DNA of 64,000 nt from Vinca minor (taxonomy: Eukaryota; Streptophyta; Magnoliopsida; Gentianales; Apocynaceae): NCBI GenBank assembly GCA_026122235.1, contig JAOCZM010000115.1, positions 10,638,501 through 10,702,500 of the forward strand, written 5' to 3'. Positions 44,990 to 59,530 of the stretch are shown in pieces (position 1 is the stretch's first letter; each line of letters begins with the position of its first letter). Made by a program: the position numbers and the translations under genes. Under the pieces are notes generated by a model. That model worked only from the letters and a program-made list of their open reading frames with translations, was not told the origin of the DNA and searched no databases.

Positions 44990-47932
44990 AATCTTAAAAA
45001 ATTACTTTAAAATAATTCAGGCTAAATAACTTTTTAAGTAAAAATTAATAATATAATATATTTAAAATAGAAAATAATCATATATATATACATATTTTCA
45101 TTTCTTATTTCTTCCTCGATTAAATTATGGGAGAATATTTGATTAATTTTTCAACACTTTTTTCCCCATCAAAACAACTTCATGTAAATAGAAAAATGAA
45201 GATTGTGACTCTATAACAACTATTTAATCATTGTGACATGAAAATGTCAAAACAAATTTCTGGTCCAAACGAACATCCTTGTGTTCTTCCTATTTTGTTG
45301 TTTGTCAGTCACCATTAAAGTTTCTTCATAATAAAGCTATTAGTGGGTATCATCATTAATGACCTAAACATCATCTCATCCTCACAATTTCACAAAAAAT
45401 AATTGGAAATGAGTATTTATAATTGATCTATAGAGAAGGCCTTGGATGCTCAACATAGCTATATAGACGTAGGTTGTTGTTATGGTGGAGAGTTGCCTTC
45501 ATTAATTTTGGTACGAGTTTGATATTCAAACTTGAGACACAAACTTTTTTTAGATCGAGTCTAAGAATGAAATTTCAGTACTAAATTTTTGAGAATTTGG
45601 TTTGAGTTTGGAATTAGTCTTGAAATTGAGATAAAAAATCTCAGATTGATACTCAATCCAATCAGACACTTAACATGAAAAAATCAGGACTTAAAGGAAC
45701 TTTAAATACAATGCAATACTAATAGGACCTTGTTAGGCTACTAGAATTATTGGTTAAAACATTGACTAAAATATTTTTTCGGACCTTTTTGCCCTTATAG
45801 TTGGGTGAATCCCTTATACTAGTAGGGGGTAAGATAGTCATTTAACACCTTCAATTTGGGAGTTTATGATTTCTATCCCCAAAATTCTAGTAGTAAAGCA
45901 TTTTCCATACTAATAATACTGTAATAGTACTTCCCATTACCTCTGTGGTCTAACAGTCCCAAAACGGCACTGTACTAATTTCATTGTAGCCAAATCTAGG
46001 ATAAAACAAAAATACTCTAGTTGCACATGCTTATAAGATAAGTACCAACTCCATGTGGATGGATTACTTACCCTGCTGCTACATCCAAACCCTACCCCAA
46101 AAGGGCCCAAAAAAAGTACAATTGTGGTATCAATAATTGGTAGAATTTGTCATTACCAGACAAAAACATCTTTGCTTGGTTCAAAACTCAATGCAACCGA
46201 GCTTTGTACCGTATGCATTCTCTCTCTCTTTCTCTTTTTCGTTTTCTAGATAAGATTAAATTAGAAAGACAGACGTGCAGAACACATGAGGAGAAGAAGA
46301 AGAAGCGGAATATAAGTGCCTATGCATTTAAAACTTGCAAGATGGGGCAAAGATGGTACTAAACTATTATCATATACATTTATATAAGTTCAAAATTTTC
46401 AGTTAGGATGTGTAAAGGTTAATGAAATGAACACTTCAGATATGGAGCGGGTCCACTGGACTATACGGTCTAAATTTGGCCACATCACTCATTTCCTTCT
46501 CTCTCCTCATTCTGCATTGATGTGGTCAAATATGTACCACATGGTCCACATGGACCCGGTCCATATCAGAATTTTCCTAATGAAATTAGGACCATGCTGA
46601 ATCTCAGAATCACAAATAAAAGAAAACAAAATAATCACTTCTCATTAAGTATTCCACATTTCAGGCAGGCAAAGATGGTTTCCAAGAAATAGCTCCTAAT
46701 TTACAACATGCTGAACTAGTGGTTGAATTATATAAATAACAGATTAGATTACTGTTAAAATATGATCTCTGCTAAAGCATAAACATTTTCCGAAACAGCT
46801 TTCTGCTTTCTAGTCATAGGTCACTTCCCTTAGCATCCTCAACGAGATGGGATACTTATAGTTGCTCCAAAAAGGTCCAGAAAACGGACATTCAAGCAAC
46901 GTTGCTCAAGTCGAATACTCGAGAGTTCCTCATCCGAACTAACCATGAGCGTTAATTATTTTTTTGTAAATGTCTAGTTATACTCGACGACACTACTTTA
47001 TTTATGAGATGCCAAAAATATCTATAACATTTAACATACGAAGGACAAAAGGAAATAAGCGAATTACATGCCCCGTTGCATATAATAACTCTCCTATTAA
47101 CCCCAGCGGTAAAAATAGAAAATAAAATAATCATTACTACTTATATACATGTACTTTTGCATCAGAAAAATTCCCCCCCAACCAACATTGCAATCCATTC
47201 CTACTTCTTTTAGATGTAAAGCCATTGCCATCTTCACAACATTCAAGCAGTCTTTATCAACCTGCAATGCCAAACCAGCACGCCATGTTAAAAGCTACAC
47301 CTTATACATGAAAATGCTAGCATATGTCGCATACTGAAATCCAAAAACGAGTCTATGTTATAGGAGATGCACCAATTAATTGGCCATTTATCCTTACATT
47401 TACGTTGATACAAGTATCTGATAAGGTGGTCTCTTAAAGTTGGGAGCTAATCCCTCAATTCCCTTTCCATTCCTCAATAACAAAAACAATTCAAACACCA
47501 AAAACTCAATTCCACCACCTCCTCTCCTTTCTTTTCATTTCCCTCGATCCAAATTGGCATTTAACAGAACAAAATCTAAATAAAAATCTATATTCAAAGA
47601 AAATCCAAGAAAACAAGATAAAAAAATAATTAATTAAAAAAATTATACTAGAGCAATAAGGTCCACTTCAATATATATGTGGGAAATAATTTCACCTATC
47701 AATTCCAAATAAATCCAATTACCTGATTCCCTCTACTGGATCTCTGTCTCAACAAGACCACCTTTGCTTTTGCAGTATATTCTATATTATCATGTTGGTT
47801 AAGAGCAGCAATAAGAGAAGTCTTTTTTTTTTTTTTGGAAAATGCAAATGCCACTTCTACTGCCAACAATATTGCTCAGCACCACAAAAGGAATTGAAGT
47901 ATAATGTACAAAGTCCAATGAGTTAGTCCAGA
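44990..47932. other. Intergenic, no gene recognised
   Basis: No conserved frame is visible on either strand. It contains the MITE at 46429-46577. The last several hundred bases probably include the 3' untranslated region of the HECT ligase that ends at 47933. Confidence 0.55.
46429..46577. mobile_element. Mutator-like MITE, family D copy 2
   Basis: The inverted ends are gaacacttcagatatgg and ccatatcagaattttcc; inner inverted arms share ggtccac and ccacatca with the copy at 12797. A perfect 9-bp target-site duplication (taatgaaat) lies at 46420-46428 and 46578-46586. Confidence 0.78.
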
Positions 47933-50900
47933 TCATGACAAATCAAAAGATCCCTGTCCTTCGCTTATCGCATATAGTAGTTTCTTGTACATGATTTCCT
48001 GTTTGAAGAAACAAGAAAAATAAAGTTAAAACAACAAAAGAGGCTACGGTGAAAGATCTCTTTTTGATTTCTCACAAAAACATGAGATGGTGCTCAGAAT
48101 ACGGATACCAGAAAAACAATAACATCAGTTCCTGACCCTAAAATCATACCTTAGTAGAGTACGGAGGAAGCTTCAAGTAATTGGCACATGTCATTACACT
48201 AGGTAAGTCATCATCAGCCGATTCTGATGGCCCCACACCATTGTTTGCTGTGTTGCTCATACTCGATGAGTGCTGTTTCATGAGCAAAATGGTAAGAGCT
48301 CAGTTGAGAGAACAAACTAGTTAACTAGACAAGTCCATTGTTGTTTAGAGTTGCATACCTTGCGCACAATTGTCAACTTTGGATTCAACGCAGCCAAACC
48401 ACCAGGAGGAAGTCGAGGAGCACCAGTCACAAATTGACAGAATGACCTTTGCTGCTCAGGACTGAACTCTCCCATAATCTCAAGTAACTAGTGAATAGAA
48501 AACAGGAGGATGAATAAGATTGTGTTAGATGGATAACCAGATCAAAATATACAACTATTGGCAAAATTCGCTCTCTGTGCTTCGGATTTTCTTCTCTTAG
48601 CTTTTCCTCTTCCCTCTTTTCAGCCAAATATAACTTATTTCTAGGATGTGTGACAAAAAGGCAGGGAAAGAGTTAGAAGGGAACGTTATGTTTAGGAGAA
48701 CTGAACATACATTAACTATAGCTGGACTCTTGGCATTATAACCATGATCAAATTTGATGTGGTCCACCAGCGATTCAGACTGCATCAAGGAAAATAAATA
48801 GAATAAATCAGAGCTGAAAGGGAAGCAAATGAAAATTCTTACACCATAAGTAGAGAAATATACCAAATCTAACCATCTACATACAAACAAGAGAAGAAAT
48901 ACCTTCCACATTTCCCGGCGGCCACAAAGCAGATAGTCCAACTCATTTGGAGAAAAGATTTGCAGTGTCGAGATATCAAAAACCTACAATATCGCAAAAT
49001 CCCCAAAACCAGATTCAGCATTGTAACATCAAGGAGCAAGAAAAATAAAAGAACCACAAACTAGGCATACTCCTAGTGTCAAAACAACAACAATAATAAT
49101 AACAACAACGTCCTAGCAAGAAAGAAACACAATTCAGTAACTATGCATAAACAAGTGGTTAAGTGCACTGAGATATGCAAGTACTGAATCAACTTTACAA
49201 ATAATTGAAACTATACAAGGACCTGATTGAAACCAGATTTAAATGCTTCCATTTGGCGCCGGATGCCAGTCCTTACAGTGGCATCAACCACCAGGGATAC
49301 ATACTCCTCCAAATTATTAATAGCAACCTGATTTGAATGTCCATCCATGCAAAGAAGCAATTAGCAAGGCATATATATACACACAAATATACAGCAACAC
49401 TCGAGGGAAACACAGCTTACATTTTCATCGCCTGGTTTCAGGACATATTCAGGATAGCCTGGAAGGGTGAAATCCAGATAAAGATCTTCAATTGCAGTGC
49501 CATGGAAATGCAAATCAGTAATTTTGTCTGGAGAATGACCCCCAGTTGTTTCAAGGTGTTGTTTCCTGCAAACCAGAGCATGTAGTTCTTGCAATGTCTT
49601 CCCAAATTCAGTATCAAATGAAAGAATATCATGTAAATCAAGTTCCTGCATTAACAAACAGGAGATGTCTCAAGCTAAGGATCTAAATATGGACCATGCA
49701 TCCAGAAGGTTTTATTGACAGACATGCAAAACGACGCAGGGAAAAAACAAACAATGATCATACCTGACCAAGTACAAGTTTATAAAAGGCAGTTGACAGT
49801 GGTAGGTCCATAAGCCTCCCATCTTGAAGAGCTTTGGCCATCACACGGCCAAGCAACCGGAAATATTCTATCACTTTAGAGAAGTTACTATTCCCAGAGA
49901 CATCAACATTTGCTGGCCAAGGCCTTGGAAACAATCCAAGAGGTGCCTGTATAAGATCTCTGTTGCTACCAACTGAATCTAAACCAGAGATACCATGTGT
50001 TTTTCCATCCCTTTGTTCATCTATGTCAACCTCCATTGAAGGTCGCTCTAATGAAGCACTTGACCTCCACAATCCTAATTTAACTTTTTGTAGGTCGTGA
50101 CTCAAGAGAGTGTAGAACTCCAAAGTAGGCCCTAAGCCAGTACCAACCTCACCAAAATATTCGACTTCAAGAACAGCTTTTTGGCTCGAGTACATTTCCA
50201 TGACTTTCAAAGCAGAATCCAAAATTCTATTTCTGGAAACACGGACTTTCTGGCGCTGTAGTCTCCCAACCCTCAACTCTCTCTCGTTTGAAGAATGGCC
50301 ATCTGCACCCTGTTGTTGCTGGAGCCTATACAGAGCTCGTGACAAGCCAAATGCAGTCGAATAGAAATACTGTCGACGTGTCTCAAAAGGAAACAAAAAT
50401 GGACACGCTTTCGTCAACTGGTAACACCATGATGGAAGAGAGCCACTGCAGAGTGCAAGTGCATCCTGAATCTGCCGAGCCAATTTAGGAGTAAGCTTAT
50501 CATTGATGAATCCCTCTGATGGAACTTTCACACCAGTGACACTCAGCTCGTCTAAACTTGCAACTCTTCCATCAGAGAAATCATCCACCATAGTCTGGAT
50601 ACGCAGCCGTGGTGCAAGCTGATTCAACCCCTCTAGAACACGTAATAGTGCTAGTATGCTATAAGTAGGGTTAGTTTTGTCCAGATCACAAGGAAGATCC
50701 CCCTGCAAAATGCTATCTAGAAGTGATACTTGGTATAAAGAGGAATCAGAACTGGCACCAGCTGAAGAATTAGCTTTTGTAGACTTTGATTGATTTGCAG
50801 AGCTGACAGACCCAAGTGAAGCATTCTCAGCTTGGCTGTCAGCCTTTTGATACGTGATGGTGCAAAGATCACTCCAAAGTCTATTTCCATCGGTAGATGT

Positions 50901-53900
50901 GAAATCAGCACTAGCAAATCTCTCATCATCTTCTTCCTCAGGGACAAGTTGTCTATGCATTGCTTGGTAAATAGTCAGATGTCTATTCAACTGCTTCCCA
51001 CCAGCAGAAAAGATCAATCTTGGAGGGTCGCTGGAACCAAAAAGAAGACGTCCATGCCTATCTCTGCCTCCTCTCATACCTCTACCATTTCCAGCTGCAA
51101 GTCCCGCCATGGCAGCAGCAGCAAATGTCATTGCACCCCTTGAACCAAAAGAACTTCCACTTCTAAGCTCAGCAGAATCAGATCCTGCCATTGATGGTGC
51201 TCTGCTGCTAGAACCACCAGTAGGATTGATATGGCTATCACCTGAATTAGGGGCTCCCGCAGTATCCTCTGTGGAATCACCCAACTTGACATCAAGTACG
51301 TTCTCTGCCATACAAGCAGGGAGGGAATCATCCCTTAAGACCTGACAAAATTTAACAAAGATACTCGCTTAGAAAAAATAAACCAGAAATCAATACAGTA
51401 AGAGGCAGCTGCACCCTCCTCAAAATCATTCTCTCTGAGATATATGCGCTGACTAACCAAGTTAATGAGATGAAGATACTCAGGTTAACACATTACTTGC
51501 ATGGAAATAAATGTCATGCAATTTCCATATTTTCTTGTGGAGAGTCCCCTCAACTTAGTTTTCTATTTTCTACCCAGAGAGTATTTTAAAAAAGGAAGTA
51601 ATCGTGTCAACCAGCACAACCCCCACTCCAGCCCCAGGGGGTGTTTTTGCATTCCATTGGGTAACTTTTCTATGAGTAGGACCTGATGATGTTAAGAAAC
51701 CACAGGACACGACATCCCTCCAAGATATGATAAATGAAACATTGGCCACACAACTTGAAATTTTCAAGACTACAAGATGCTTGAAAAATTCCTGGCAAAC
51801 AGAAAGCCATCCACTAGACATGATGTCATTCTGGATAAGATCGCTAAAATACTTCTCTTTCTTATTAAAGAAGAAACAGGTCCTGAAAATAATGAAAAGA
51901 TGCAAAAAAACCCGCAGACAATAAAGCAAATGCAGAAAACAAGTGAGTCAATAACATACATCATCACGATCATCTTCATCATCATCCGATATATCATCAT
52001 CTTCAATCAACAATGCATCATCAATTTCAACAGGTGATATTTCCAACTCATCATCCTGCGAAACACCAAAAAACATAAGCACAACACATTGCCCCACAAT
52101 GCACGTAATATCTTCTAAAATACCGAGTCAAGACAAGTTTCAGAAAATTAGAAAATGAACAAAGGTCCTCAACCGTTCAACCTCAGTTACATATAATTTA
52201 TCACTAAATATACCTGTTGTAATCCTATTTCCTACTAAATATTTTTTCGTATGTCTAGCATCAGTTACCATACGAAATTCGCAAAGGTAGCTCATTACCA
52301 GCCCATCAAACCTATTTCTGCAATATTGTGTTTACCCCAGTTAGTCACCCCAACACCCTGCTTATTCGGAGCAAAGAAACAAATTTAAAAATGTCGAAGT
52401 CTCGCACTATTTAAAACCTACTCCAGATTTGTCCATCATAACAGTATCACCGTAAAGCACAGGCCAAATATAACTTCATCAACAGTATAAGAGAAACTTG
52501 AAGTAACCTGCAATGAGGTGAAACTAATTGCAAATAGAAATTATTCTAAACAAGAATGTGGAGTACCTCAGAACTTGTGTCCCCATTTACAGGCTTCATG
52601 TCTGCATCTTTATCAATAGCTGCTCTTCTACGAGCTGCATTTCTTGTCTGAGGCCCTCCACCCTCCTCAGAAGCCGACTTCAAAACTGCTTTCCCCTTTC
52701 CCTTGGATGAGCTTGAACCTTTTTCTTGGGCAGGATCCTTCTTTGTTGTGTCGCCTATATTGATGGATGATCTCGATCGGGTAGAGTGGCGACGAGGGGC
52801 TGAAGCAGGTGTAGAAGTAGATAGGGAAGCAGCACCAGCTCCAGCAAATGTTGCCCCAGAATCAGAATTTCCTGCTGATGCTGAAGGCTTCTGAGCAGAT
52901 TCACTTCGTTGGATCCGTGGCCAGAGGAAGTCTTCCACAGCTGCCAAACTTGCTAATGGATCAATCAGAACAATATTTGACGAATAATCACGAAGGGATT
53001 TCTCTCCTTGTGCTCTACAAAGACGCAGCTTATAGGGTTGGGACAAAGCACTTAAACCAGAAGGGCGTGAACTCAAACTAGATGACCTAGAATTCTGGCT
53101 CAGCACAACAGGGAAACGTTCCAAGGAGGATAAAGCACTCTGGAGCTTCTGTATCAAGACAGTCATTGGAACTGTACTAGCTTCATTGACACTTGAAGGG
53201 AGAGCAACGGCAACAAAGGCTCTATATCTTCTGATAGCTTCTTGTCGGAGCTTCGACAAATTAGCTTTCTGAAATTCTATCCTTGGAGAAAAATCCACAA
53301 GTAAAATAATTCAGAAAAGCTGCAACAACTCCACTACCAACGAACTCAAAAGTGGAAACACCATCTCCTTTACTGAGCTCTCCCAGAATTTCTGCTATAA
53401 CTCCAACTAAAGTTTCCTCTCTAACAGCAGAAATATCAGAAAGTCGAGTGCCAGAAGGTTTTGATTTTCCCTTATATTTGGTCTTTTGCTCATCAATGCC
53501 AGAATTCAATTTCATACAAAGATTCTTTAAATGAAGAAGATCATCTGTAATCCCAACTTCAGTGGCCTCTGGATCTGAAGGAAAATACTTATCCTTGAAA
53601 GATTTTGCACAAGTACTGACTGTCACCCGAAGGCTGGAATTGACAGATGATAATTCTACTGAATTTGGAGGAGAACCAACACCAGAAACCGGACTTTTAG
53701 TGTCTTCAGCGGAATTTAAATCAGCATTCGAACTACCAACACGCTTCCGATACCGCCTTGAACGAGATGATCCAGGTATGGAATCATTATATTTCGCATT
53801 GGATGTTTGGGGGGTGTAGTACCAGGAGACCCAACTAATATTAGTGCATCTATAGCATGAACAACTCCCTCTCGGACAAACATCTTGGAGAAAGTCTCAG

Positions 53901-56900
53901 GAAGCTTCTCCATTAGAATTTCTGCTATCTGAAGTGATGGTACCAACACTTGAGGATCCTTCCAAGCTAAAACTCCAGCTAAGAAACTAGAGAAACAAAA
54001 AGAAGACGGAGTTATTTATACTAAAGAACTTGAAAAAATGATTATTTATACAAAAAAAAATTGAATAGTCGTCTGGTTTACATGAGTAGTCGGAGCAAAA
54101 CAAGGATACCTTGATATGTTAGTAACGTTAATTAAAGACTGAATCATATCCGCTGTGCTGAAGTACATAAGTTTCCCGATGACAGAGAGACATTTGTGAC
54201 GAACAGGACCGTTTACACTGGAACCATATATCTGCATATACAAATGTAGCCAACAATTACCTTTAAATTGATAAGAAGCCAAGAAGGCAGAAGAAATAAA
54301 AGAGAATCATCCTAAAATCTACCTGGATGAGAACGGGGAGAATATCCAGTCCAAATTGCTGCAGAAGTTCAGGCTGATCAAGCAGCAGTTTCTCTCTAGC
54401 TGAAACTCCTTGCAAATTTCCATTTGAATCTTCCTGTTTGCTAGAACTGCTACCAGGAGACTTCTTCGGAATAGAACCTTTAATGAACATAGTAGTGGCT
54501 GGGAGAGAGATGGTTCCTTGAGGCAGCACGGGAAGAAGCTCATTGGCCAAGTTCACAATCTCGAAAGTCTAAACAGTCGAGAAAAGTAGCAAACTCAGTT
54601 TCAAGACTAAGATGAGAAAAAACCTAAAAATATTACCTTATTGGACTTCAAGCCAAAGATTAATTGAGATGCAAATGACATCGGAATAGACGATAAAGGA
54701 GGTTAGGACCAGATGATACTACCAGATATGACCATTAGTATATCAAGTCGGACCTAAAAAAACCATGCTTGTACACAAAACTCGGGCAACTTGTGTTGTT
54801 CATTGACAATAATCTACAACAGAATACTACGAAGTAAAGGAGTGACCTCTAGCTTTTTTAACAAATTTATTCATTCTCATCCCGTATTATTACTTTCAGT
54901 ATATTATGAATGAACTTTATTGGGAAGAAAGTACACCATACATCTCTACAAGTATAAGTCATTTTAAGTCCAGAATAATAAAGCAGCAAGCAGAGAGGAT
55001 GTACACACAATTAAAGGATTTCACCAACTATCACCACTGGGAGAACAACAATTTACCATCAGATCAAGAAATGCTAGGGAAACTTGCAATGGGCATAGAT
55101 GCTCAACGATGGAAAGTTTTAGAAAAATATCAGTGGGCAGATCTTACCTGTTCAGCTGGCCGACTCAATGCAGCTGAAACTGTGCCTGCAACAAGGCCAG
55201 AACCTGATAGAATATCCCTCAGAATTCCACTGATACCCAGGAGCATCAAGGTTTTGGTTCCTAGATCAGAGCCACTTGCACAGGTGGAGAGAAGTCGGAC
55301 CAATCCCTGCATGCCTTGATATATTAGATTTCATTCTTCACTTAGAAACTACTTTTTCAAGTTTTATCCAACAGCTATTTATGTTTTACCGTGTATGTAG
55401 AAGGGCTAAGGGATGCCTGACCACCTCCAAAGTTGCTGGTTGAAATGAGGGAAGCAGCTTGTGTAACGAGTCCATGATTACAGAGAGCATCAAGCTTCTC
55501 GGAGGATGAGGAAAACGCCTCAGCAATCCGAGTCAAGCAAATAGAAGCATGTTCTAAAACCTGCAAACATAAACACAGAAATAAAGATAAACAAATACAA
55601 GACAAACTATTATTCTTTATGTTACTGAGGGAACATTATTGTACCTTTGCATCAGGATACTGAAGCAGGTTGGTCAAGAGAGGAACGGCTTCCATGACAA
55701 AGTCAGCTGCATCTGAAGGAAGTTTCTTGCACATATTTGCAGCAGTAGACAATGCCACCCTCTGGTTAAAATTGCCACAACCAATAGCATAAAAATAAAA
55801 TAAAAATTTAAAGGAAGAAATCAACAAGATTATCAAAACTTCACTAAATGAGATACCTGCACCCCTGTTGAGAAGAAGTCTAGATACGAAAGCACAGCCA
55901 TCAGAGCTCCTGCTCGTAAGCAAGCAGTTGGATGTTCCTGTGATATCTTCTTCAATGCTTGCAGGGACTGATTCCATCCAAAAAAAAAAGTAACAATCTT
56001 TACAAACTTAGATGCTTTGTAAAAAGAAGCAAAAACATTTACACTTAGATACTCGTAAAAAGCAGCAGAAACATATTACATTCTAGCTATTCTTGCTACG
56101 GGTTATAAAATCAAGTCCGGTACAGTTATTTGATGTTAATTAACAACCAATTATAGTTGATAAATAAATAATTTCACCTGTTCAGCTAAGTCCATGTACT
56201 CAATAGTAAGTAAACGAGCAACAAAGCATGAAACCGCGCCATAGTGCACCACGGCAGCACAAGACGACGGAAGAACATCAACCAAGTGTGTAAGAGCCCT
56301 AGCTGCCAGAAGCATAATATCCGGATTGTTTTCATGGTTGAGCAACCCCACGAGAACGGGAACAAAAGAATCCACGGAAAACGTGCTGAGGGACTCCTCT
56401 GTGCCAATGGAAAGCATCTCACAGAGCTGTGTCAATGCCTCCACTTGCTTTCCCTCCTCACCATCTGCCCTTAAACCGGATAAAATCTTCTTAAGCAGCC
56501 CGCTCTGATGAGAGATCGAACCGGACCCCATTGCCGAGCTAGGCAACAAATCATCCAACCCAGCACCCAATTTCCTCAGCAAACCTTGAAGTGCACTGCT
56601 AGCTGAAGTTAAATTCTGATGTAGAATTCCAACTCCACCCTCGCTATCATCGTCGCCTCCGGAATCAATGTTCAATCCGAGGCTCCTTTCGGAATCCCTA
56701 TCTCTTTCACGAAACCCTAGCATCACGATGATGCTCTTTCTCTTTGCCTTTATCTGCAGTATCCTTATCGGAGGATTGATTAGGGTATTTCCCTCTACGA
56801 CCACCACGGGGAGGGGCCGAACCGGATGATTCGTTGGTTGAGTCCATCGGAGTTGACGAAGCACCGAGTGATGAGTCTTGTGAACGAGTTATAACGCGAG

Positions 56901-57057
56901 TTGAACGAGTTGATATCGATGAAGAATTAGCGGCGGCGGCGGCAGATGAAGAAGCGGAGAAACGAGGACGCTTATTAGAGCGGGTTTTGGGACCGGATGA
57001 TGAAGAAGAAGGCGCTGAAGAGGTGGCCTCCGCCCGCTTCCGGCTCCGAGTTTCCAT
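47933..57057 (-). CDS. UPL3: UPL3-type HECT E3 ubiquitin ligase, with three frameshifts
   Basis: Seventeen exons: 57057-56178, 55967-55857, 55761-55645, 55560-55390, 55306-55148, 54568-54323, 54231-54110, 53986-52567, 52055-51960, 51341-49764, 49645-49421, 49327-49223, 48983-48903, 48779-48711, 48487-48359, 48272-48150, 47998-47933 (TGA). Expected length is about 1898 residues against 1888 in Arabidopsis UPL3. A basic, Ser-rich N terminus (METRSRKRAEA) is followed by armadillo repeats (from about 150), acidic and Ser-rich linkers, and a C-terminal HECT domain with the catalytic Cys near 1865 (MTCANYLKLPPYST). UPL3 (KAKTUS) limits trichome branching and acts on GL3/EGL3 and on proteasome-linked control in Arabidopsis. 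Three single-base shifts break the frame: near 56710, 53810 and 53265, each in a homopolymer. Exon phases agree only if all three are discounted. Confidence 0.93.
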
Positions 57058-57558
57058 ACAAAAACCCAAACCCCCTCAAAACCGCGAATTAGCTCGCCGA
57101 TTAATCGGCGATCAAACAATCTTCGATCCCCAATTTCTTATCATCAGCTAATTGAAATTAAAAAAATAAATAACCCTAAAAATTTCACCTTGAAAATTTT
57201 CAATTCAGTTCTTCGGAACCAACGAAAGCTGCAATCTTTTTATCGATTCAGCTGGAAAAAACAAAAAATCCCCAATTTAAAAATTCACAAACCCTAATTT
57301 ATTCCAATTTTTTTACAAAGAATCACAAACAGTAATCGAGAAGGGAATCGCCGAGTGCGAGAGAATTTTTTTCCAACAGTAAAATAGTGAGAAAGAAAAA
57401 AGAAGAAAGCAAACAGAGTCTTTATTAACAACAAAAAAAAGGAAATTGAAGAGAAAACCCTAATTATGCTTTTATAGGGTATTTCTTCGCTAATAATAGT
57501 AACCCTCTGTCCCAATTGAATTACCTATTTTCTGTTTTAACTTGTCCAAAGAAATATT
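57058..57558 (-). promoter_or_regulatory. UPL3 leader and proximal promoter
   Basis: The 500 bp between the UPL3 ATG and the transposon border include the 5' leader and probably the core promoter. The segment is AT-rich with ag/ct-rich patches near 57385-57460 that resemble plant Y patches. I see no clear TATA box. A Stowaway-like word (ccctctgtcccaattgaatt near 57503) lies at the upstream end. Confidence 0.4.
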
Positions 57559-58027
57559 GGGAATTGCATTAGAATGTCATTGGTGAGGCAGAATGGTAAA
57601 ATCATGACATTTTTTTTGACACAACATTTTTAGCCAAATTTGTCTTGGCTTCAGCCAAATTCGTCATCAACTAATGTGGCAAAAATTGAACGCGACTTGA
57701 CATATCAGCTGATGACGGATTTGGCATCCGTCCTCAACTGGCAGTGAGTGACTTGTTAAAAAAATTGCGAAACAATTATTCTTCAACTTATGCCTGAAAT
57801 ATGTTCAATTCACCAAAATATGTACAATTCACCCGAAATACGACTGAATTTTTTCCGACTAATTCAATTTCAGCATAACTCAAAATTAATAAATGTTCAA
57901 TTTATTAAAATCAATAGTCATAATGTTCAATGTAATACAATTGTCAAACTTATAAAGGCGTATAAGATACTTTAATTTTGTGGTTCGACCTAAGTCAGTA
58001 TCTTCGTCCCTTGTTATCGCGGACGAC

Positions 58028-58570
58028 CTACCATAAGGGGGTGCTCTCTAATTGAACCCCTTCAGTGTCGATAAAAACTTGATCCTCCGGTGATAGTGGC
58101 GGGTGAAGTGCAGCATCTTCATGTGTCTGAGTCTGATCAATTCCTATGGAGTATGAGGGTAGGTCATCCATGTCACCCGCCTGTAAATCCGATGAAGACG
58201 CACCCTGATGAACAGCTTGATTTGGTGAATGGAATACCGGCTGAAGTCCAATCAAAGTTGTTGGGAAACTGAAAATCTCCCCACTGACTAGCTAAGTCTT
58301 CATCCATAGTGGATGATGAAGGTTGTGTATCTCCGTGACTAGATCCAATGAACCAAGCAGGGTCGGTATGTGGTGGAGACGGAGGGATGTAAGCGTCCCA
58401 ATGCCCGGGAATCTCACCACCGGCTTAGGTCCGCTGAATGGACTGATAATATGCTTTTGTCTCTTGGCGAGACCGACGGTCACCCTGTCTAGCACCAACT
58501 TTACTCCGGTCTTCCACATGGCTGACGTTCTATCACCGCCTCTGATATGTCGGATGACCGCGATCTGCAA
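58028..58570 (-). other. Unrecognised frames in the PMD transposon
   Basis: Two minus-strand frames of 92 (58570-58292) and 75 codons (58255-58028) are separated by a short gap. They could be the C-terminal part of the PMD gene product, as long PMD proteins have variable tails, but I recognise no motif. The composition is less AT-rich than the flanks, which favours former coding sequence. Confidence 0.35.
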
Positions 58571-59189
58571 CTCATAGCTCTCCCAGCAGCTTGTAAAACA
58601 CTCGTCAATTGCTCATATGCCCAGTTTATGATTTTGTTGTACCTAGATCAGTAATGCTGTTTGTTTTCTGTTGCAAGACACCTGAGACCTGACTAGATAC
58701 CGAAACCTGTAATATATGATAAAAATAAGATAAACATAATTAAATATTCTGATAAAATTAAACATTATTATGTAGTTCAAAAAAATTAAAACTCACCAAA
58801 ATTTGTTCAACAGTTGCGTTTGGTTGAAAGCCCCGGAAAGGTTTGTAGTGTCTCTATTTTGGGGGTTATTTATAAGCAAGACTGTAATGTTTTTGTACCA
58901 CTCCATGTAATCATTGTGTGGCACAAAAACATTACCCGCCTGAACACCCTCCACTACAAAGTTCATTCTTTTCCAGCCACAACTCTTCTAACCAAATAAA
59001 ACCTTAAGGAAAGGGGGAGATGCAATTTTTTTTTTTTTTTGCTTACATTTTTTTTTTATCTTTTCACATGATGGTACAGTGTGTGAGAGTGTATTTTCCA
59101 TTTCTCTATTATCCTCCTATTGTAGATTTTTTATTAAAAACTTGGCATTTTAATTTCTCGAAAAGCGCCTATTTAGTCCAATATGTGTT

Positions 59190-59530
59190 TTGAGATTGAG
59201 CTTTATGTCCAATATGTTTAATTTAAAAAATTTAAGGTCCATTGTGTTTTTACGATCAGCCTGCTTGAGCATCCCGTGTATCTCATGTATGGACTTCTCC
59301 ATGCCATGCATGTTGAAGTTCATGACAAACTGGTCATACTCATGTGGAAGTGAGCCCAATATCATATTTGTGGCCATGTCATGACCTACGGGAGCCCCAA
59401 GTTTCTCAAGTTGGTCAAGATAGCCCTTCATCTTAAGAACATGTGAACTTACAGAGGTGCCAGTGGCCATCTTGCAACTATTCAACGCCTTAGCGGTGAG
59501 GAATCTTTCATGACGGGCTTGCTACTAAAA
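59190..59530 (-). pseudogene. copia gag fragment nested in the PMD transposon
   Basis: The minus frame (59485-59150) reads VLKMKGYLDQLEKLGAPVG, ILGSLPHEYDQFVMNF and MHGMLKQAD-type wording, typical of the middle of plant copia gag (UBN2). The match continues a few codons upstream past the apparent start (ARHERFLTAKALNSC). There is no LTR, protease or primer-binding site nearby, so only a fragment was captured or inserted. It differs from the gag at 23831. Confidence 0.75.

Noticed and set aside
53261..53820. Possibility that small introns explain the UPL3 frame changes
   Set aside because: Conserved protein sequence is continuous up to a few codons on both sides of each change, so there is no room for even a 60-base intron.
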